This document shows, in pieces, positions 60,378 to 64,000 of a stretch of 64,000 nucleotides of DNA (positions are counted from its first letter, which is position 1; every line of letters starts with the position of its first letter). Source of the DNA: Brassica napus (Eukaryota > Streptophyta > Magnoliopsida > Brassicales > Brassicaceae); assembly GCF_020379485.1 (NCBI RefSeq), contig NC_063446.1, positions 15,994,471 to 16,058,470 of the forward strand, in the 5' to 3' direction. The position numbers were made by a program, and so were the translations under genes. Below the pieces are notes generated by a model. It was not told the origin of the DNA. It searched no databases and saw only the letters and a list, made by a program, of their open reading frames with translations.

Positions 60378-62511
60378 AGGCCTTTCGTAACCTACTTTGA
60401 CCTAAACCTGAAGAGGAAGAAGGGTAGTTTCGGTACGATAGAAGCTTAAGTGATAAACCAGAAGTCCGCAAACTGGTAACGTGGAAAGCATCCCAAGACT
60501 CAGTACTGTCGAAAATAAACAGTATCAGAAGAAATTTGATTGAGTGGGTTAAGAACCAGTCTGCGACTCATAAAGAAAACCTCCTCTTGAACTAAATGCT
60601 ACTGGAACAAGCTCTCTCTGATACCTCTCCAGACCCTGACCGTATAGCTGAACTCCAAAGGACCTTGGAAACTGCTTATGCTGAGGAGGAAGCGTTTTGG
60701 CGACAAAGAAGCCGCATCCAGTGGCTAAAGGATGGTGACAAAAATTCCAGTTTCTTTCATGCAGTCACCAGAGGTAGGAGAGCTAGGAATAAGTTCTCAG
60801 TTATAGAGAACGAATACGGCCAGAATTTTTACGAGGAAGATCACATTGTGGATGCTTTCTCCCTATTCTATCAGCACATGTTCTCAGCAGGGAACACTGA
60901 TGCTAGTAGTGTTGTCCGGGAGGCTCTTTCCCCGAAAATCTCTGCTGAGACAAATCAACAACTTATTTGCATCCCTGATAAAGCGGAAGTTAGAGTTGCG
61001 GTCTTCTCTAGTCATCCTGATAAAGCCCCGGGACCTGATGGTTTCTCGGCGGTTTATCAACCTTTTTGGGATGTAATAGGTGATGACATTTACCGGGACA
61101 TCCGGTCTTTCTTTGAAGACAGTTACCTGCACCCGAGACAAAATGAGACTCACATTAGGCTCATCCCCAAGACTACAGGAGCTAAGAGAGTATCGAATTA
61201 TAGACCTAACGCGCTTTGCAACACTCACTACAAAATAATTGCAAAAATCTTGTCGAAGAGGCTGCAACCGCTGCTGCAATCAATTATCTCTCCGTCTCAA
61301 GCAGCTTTTGTCCCAGGTAGAGCGATCTCAGATAATGTTCTAATAACCCATGAGATCTTACATTATCTGAGGAAATCATGCGCAAAGAAACATGTCTCGA
61401 TGGCGGTAAAAACGGACATGAGTAAAGCATACGACCGAACTGAATGGAGCTTTCTCCGAGAGGTTCTAACCCAACTGGGCTTTCACCCAACCTGGATAGC
61501 TTGGCTGATGGAATGCGTTTCTTCGGTCTCATACTCTTTTCTGATCAATGGAGGAGCTCAAGGTCAGGTTCAACCGTCTAGAGGGCTGCGCCAGGGAGAT
61601 CCGCTATAGCCATACCTCTTCATCTTATGCACTGAGGTCCTCTCGGGACTGTGTCATCAGGCGATGCTAAATGGGATGTTACCAGGAGTCAAAGTAGGCA
61701 GAAGTTGTCCTCCGATAAATCACCTACTCTTCGCGGACGATACGATGTTATTCGGGACATCTAACTCTACAAGCTGCGCTGCATTGGTTTCTATCATCAG
61801 CAGGTATGAGTTAGCGTCCGGACAGTGTATTAACCGTGCTAAATCGTCCATCACTTTCTCCTCCAAAACTCCCCAAACTGTGAAGATAAGGGTGAAAGGT
61901 GATCTGTGTATCTCCACTGAAGGCGGCATTGGAAAATACTTAGGACTACCGAAACATTTCGGTAGACGGAAGCGAGACATCTTTGCGAATATAGTGGACA
62001 TAATCAGACAAAAGGCTCATGGTTGGACGACACGATATCTCTCGGGAGCGGGGAAAATGGTCCTCCTAAAAGCAGTCCTATCGTATATGCCCACGTACAC
62101 GATGTCGTGTTTCAAGCTCCCTAAATCTTTGTGCAAACAAATACAATCGGTGCTTACTCGTTTCTGGTGGGACGCAAAACCGGAACTAAGAAAGATTTGT
62201 TGGATGTCTTGGGATAAGCTCACACTCCCTAAAGGGGCTGGCGGTCTGGGGTTCAAAGAAATAGAAATCTTTAACGACTCTTTGTTGGCCAAACACACCT
62301 GGCGCTTATTGAAAAACCCCGACTCGCTGCTGGGAAGAACTCTACTGAACAAGTACTGCAGATATGACAACATTCCGCGCCGAACGCAGCATCCCATGGG
62401 TGGAGGGGAATTGTCATGTTCCCGATTTTGGATAGGATCGTCCGGACGGACTGCGGTGCGTGGAGATGCACCAGTATGGTCATATGGCCCAAAGACAAGC
62501 GTGTCATAGCC

Positions 62512-64000
62512 TGGAAGTAAGGTTAAGGGTATCAGGAAGCTAAGGCATAGCTAATCCAAGAAGGAGACAAGCTCAAAGGAGCTGGACAAGCGAGCTGGTA
62601 GCTGGACAAGATCCAGGTGAAGCTCGATGAAGTGAGTGATCAGAATGGATCATGGGAAAACTAAGTCTAGGTCTGGAAATTGACCAAGGGACTTAGCAGG
62701 ATTGAAGAAGATAAAGGATGTAAGCTGGACACAGTGTATAACAGCTGGGCGATGCAGTAAGCAAGCTCAACCAGCTAGGTGAAGTGTAGTGCAGCTCGGT
62801 GTAGCTCACTGAAGTGTAGGTCAGCTCCCTGAGCTGGATGGTCTAGCTCACTCAGCTGGGTCAGCTGGGGATCAGCTCAACTCAGCTGGACTGAGTGTTC
62901 AGGTCTCGGCCGGGTCTGGACAGTGGCCGGGCCATATGGGTGACCCGTGTGTGCCGATGGGCTGGTGGGCTCTTGGGATTGAGCCAGGAGCAAGGGCAAT
63001 CCGTGTGGGCTGGCTTTGGACATGTCCAGGAGTGGTTTGACAGTTCCAGGACGTCTGGTAACTGCCAGAGGCAAAAGGGTGTGATCTGGACCATTGATTA
63101 AATCAATGGCCAGGATTGAAACCGAAGGGATGCAATGGTTAAAAAGTAACCACCCCTTCTTCTATAAAAGGCAGGCAAGTCCGTGCCTTTGCAGGCACAC
63201 CAGGGCTTCCTCCTACATCCTGAAACACAAAGAAATACAGAGAAAAAATATAGAGTTGGTCGGATTCCCAATCCAAGACCCATGGTTGTGTGAAGGCCAT
63301 AAAGAGGCAGTTTTGGAGAGATCAAGGGGGGGGGGGGGGGGGGAAGTTATGAACGACTTTCTGGTGGCTTTGATCCGTGATGTTATCACCCAAAGCATCC
63401 TCCAGGGACTGAGAACACACGCAAATGGTGAGGAAAGAAGGTAGATGACCGGAACTCATTACCAAAGGCCAAGACAGCCTTAAGGGCAGATGTGTGTAGA
63501 AAGGCAGTTTCATGGGCACTGAAGGGGGAAGTGATGGACGACCCTGTGATGATGTTTGATCATGGATGATCACATCCTGGGCTTCCTCTGTGTCTTGGGA
63601 ACACACGCAGATAACCAGGAGAGAAGGGAGAAGGCCAGACTCCACTCTTACAGGCCAAGACAGCCTTGAAGGTAGATGCAGTGTAGGAAGTGGTTTCATG
63701 GGAGTTCTAGGGAAGGAAGGATGGGTGCGACCCATGAATGGAACTTATCAATACTGGAAGTATATGATAACGATTGATAGAGGCGTGCACTGGAGGAGCA
63801 TGGACGCCCCTGATGAGGTAACAGGTGGGGACTGCAGACAAATTGGACATAGTCTGGTACACTATGGGCTGATCTGGTCATGCTGTTACACCTTACTCTG
63901 TTCTATGATTATTAATCATATTATCCCTTCTTCTTATGATTGAGATTGATGATTAGACATAGTAGTACTGAACCATGGCTTGGCCGGTTCAAAAGAACCC
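62512..64000. repeat. Unclassified repetitive DNA, probably LTR-retrotransposon-derived
   Basis: 62560-62900 is dense in AGCT/CAGCTGG motifs. A TATA-box-like CTATAAAAGGC lies at 63162-63172, followed by a leader-like segment, an 18-base G-run (63326-63343) and two copies of a 185-bp tandem repeat (from 63343 and 63528: GAAGTNATGNACGAC...AACACACGCA...GCCAAGACAGCC). Such structure is common in LTRs or leaders of retrotransposons, but no primer site or gag was found before the window ends. Confidence 0.45.
63343..63720 (+). repeat. 185-bp tandem repeat, two copies
   Basis: Copies begin at 63343 and 63528 and share ACACACGCA, GGCCAAGACAGCCTT and GTTTCATGGG blocks in the same order, with moderate divergence. 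The open frames across the region have no family resemblance. Confidence 0.75.

Larger units (their letters stand above)
58699..62511 (+). pseudogene. LINE ORF2: endonuclease and reverse transcriptase, interrupted
   Basis: The apurinic-type endonuclease (58732-59396) shows MSWNCPGIGSD, FLMETK, TGDFND, SRLDRTM and SDHRP. A transposon (59397-60377) splits it exactly after SDHRP; coding continues as FVTYFDLNLKRKKG, then shifts frame near 60425. Reverse transcriptase follows from about 60596: HIRLIPKTTGAKRVSNYRP, SQAAFVPGRAISDNVL, RQGDPL, NHLLFADDTMLF, WTTRYLSGAGKMVLLKAVLS. Stops are TAA at 60594-60596 and TAG inside the conserved GDPLSPYLF block at 61607-61609. The usual C-terminal RNase-H-like domain is absent; LINE similarity fades after about 62390. 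The copy is not functional. Confidence 0.85.

Noticed and set aside
62895..63444. Several frames in the right-hand repeat block
   Set aside because: They overlap on both strands, span G-runs and tandem repeats, and match no known domain.

Overview
This window is plant nuclear DNA, almost certainly from a Brassica or a close relative (Brassicaceae, tribe Brassiceae). The genes have GT-AG introns. The single-copy genes correspond, in order, to a segment of Arabidopsis chromosome 2: an ARF11-type auxin response factor (At2g46530), the Dof factor DAG2/DOF2.5 (At2g46590), the Ca-binding protein KIC (At2g46600), a remnant of the splicing factor RS31a (At2g46610) and the pseudokinase At2g46850. These matches and locus numbers come from memory of the families, not from a search. 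Everything between the genes is transposon-rich and AT-rich.

Layout. 0-4.5 kb: a decayed PIF/Harbinger element with both its ORFs (Myb-like ORF1 and DDE transposase), then a non-autonomous Helitron. 4.5-12.5 kb: AT-rich DNA with MITEs, a hAT-like element with an 8-bp target duplication, a second Helitron and an 890-bp near-perfect palindrome ending about 320 bp before the ARF start codon. 12.9-15.5 kb: the ARF gene, with an in-frame stop before its PB1 exons. 20.3-25.2 kb: DAG2, KIC and the RS31a remnant, then a third Helitron and tandem repeats. 29.75 kb: the promoter and first 21 codons of a gene with a plastid-transit-like N-terminus, cut off by retrotransposon sequence. 29.8-46.7 kb: a nested LTR-retrotransposon complex. 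A Tat-like Ty3/gypsy element lacking reverse transcriptase, with a spliced antisense ORF, is inserted into the env-like ORF of an Athila-like element. 46.7-49.5 kb: a 245-bp direct repeat flanking a small secreted cysteine-rich peptide gene, followed by a CACTA terminus and a head-to-tail junction of two Helitrons. 51.3-52 kb: a possible small two-exon gene of unknown function. 53.1-55.3 kb: the At2g46850-like receptor pseudokinase. 57-62.5 kb: a LINE broken by stops, a frameshift and a hAT-like insertion that carries a 27-bp minisatellite. 62.5-64 kb: unclassified repetitive DNA.

The host genes have unrelated functions: auxin-responsive transcription, seed germination control, calcium signalling, a receptor-like pseudokinase and a cysteine-rich peptide. 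They are held together only by ancestral gene order. No autonomous mobile element looks intact: all carry stops, frameshifts, lost catalytic residues or missing domains. No prokaryotic-type system, CRISPR array, rRNA or functional tRNA gene was seen.
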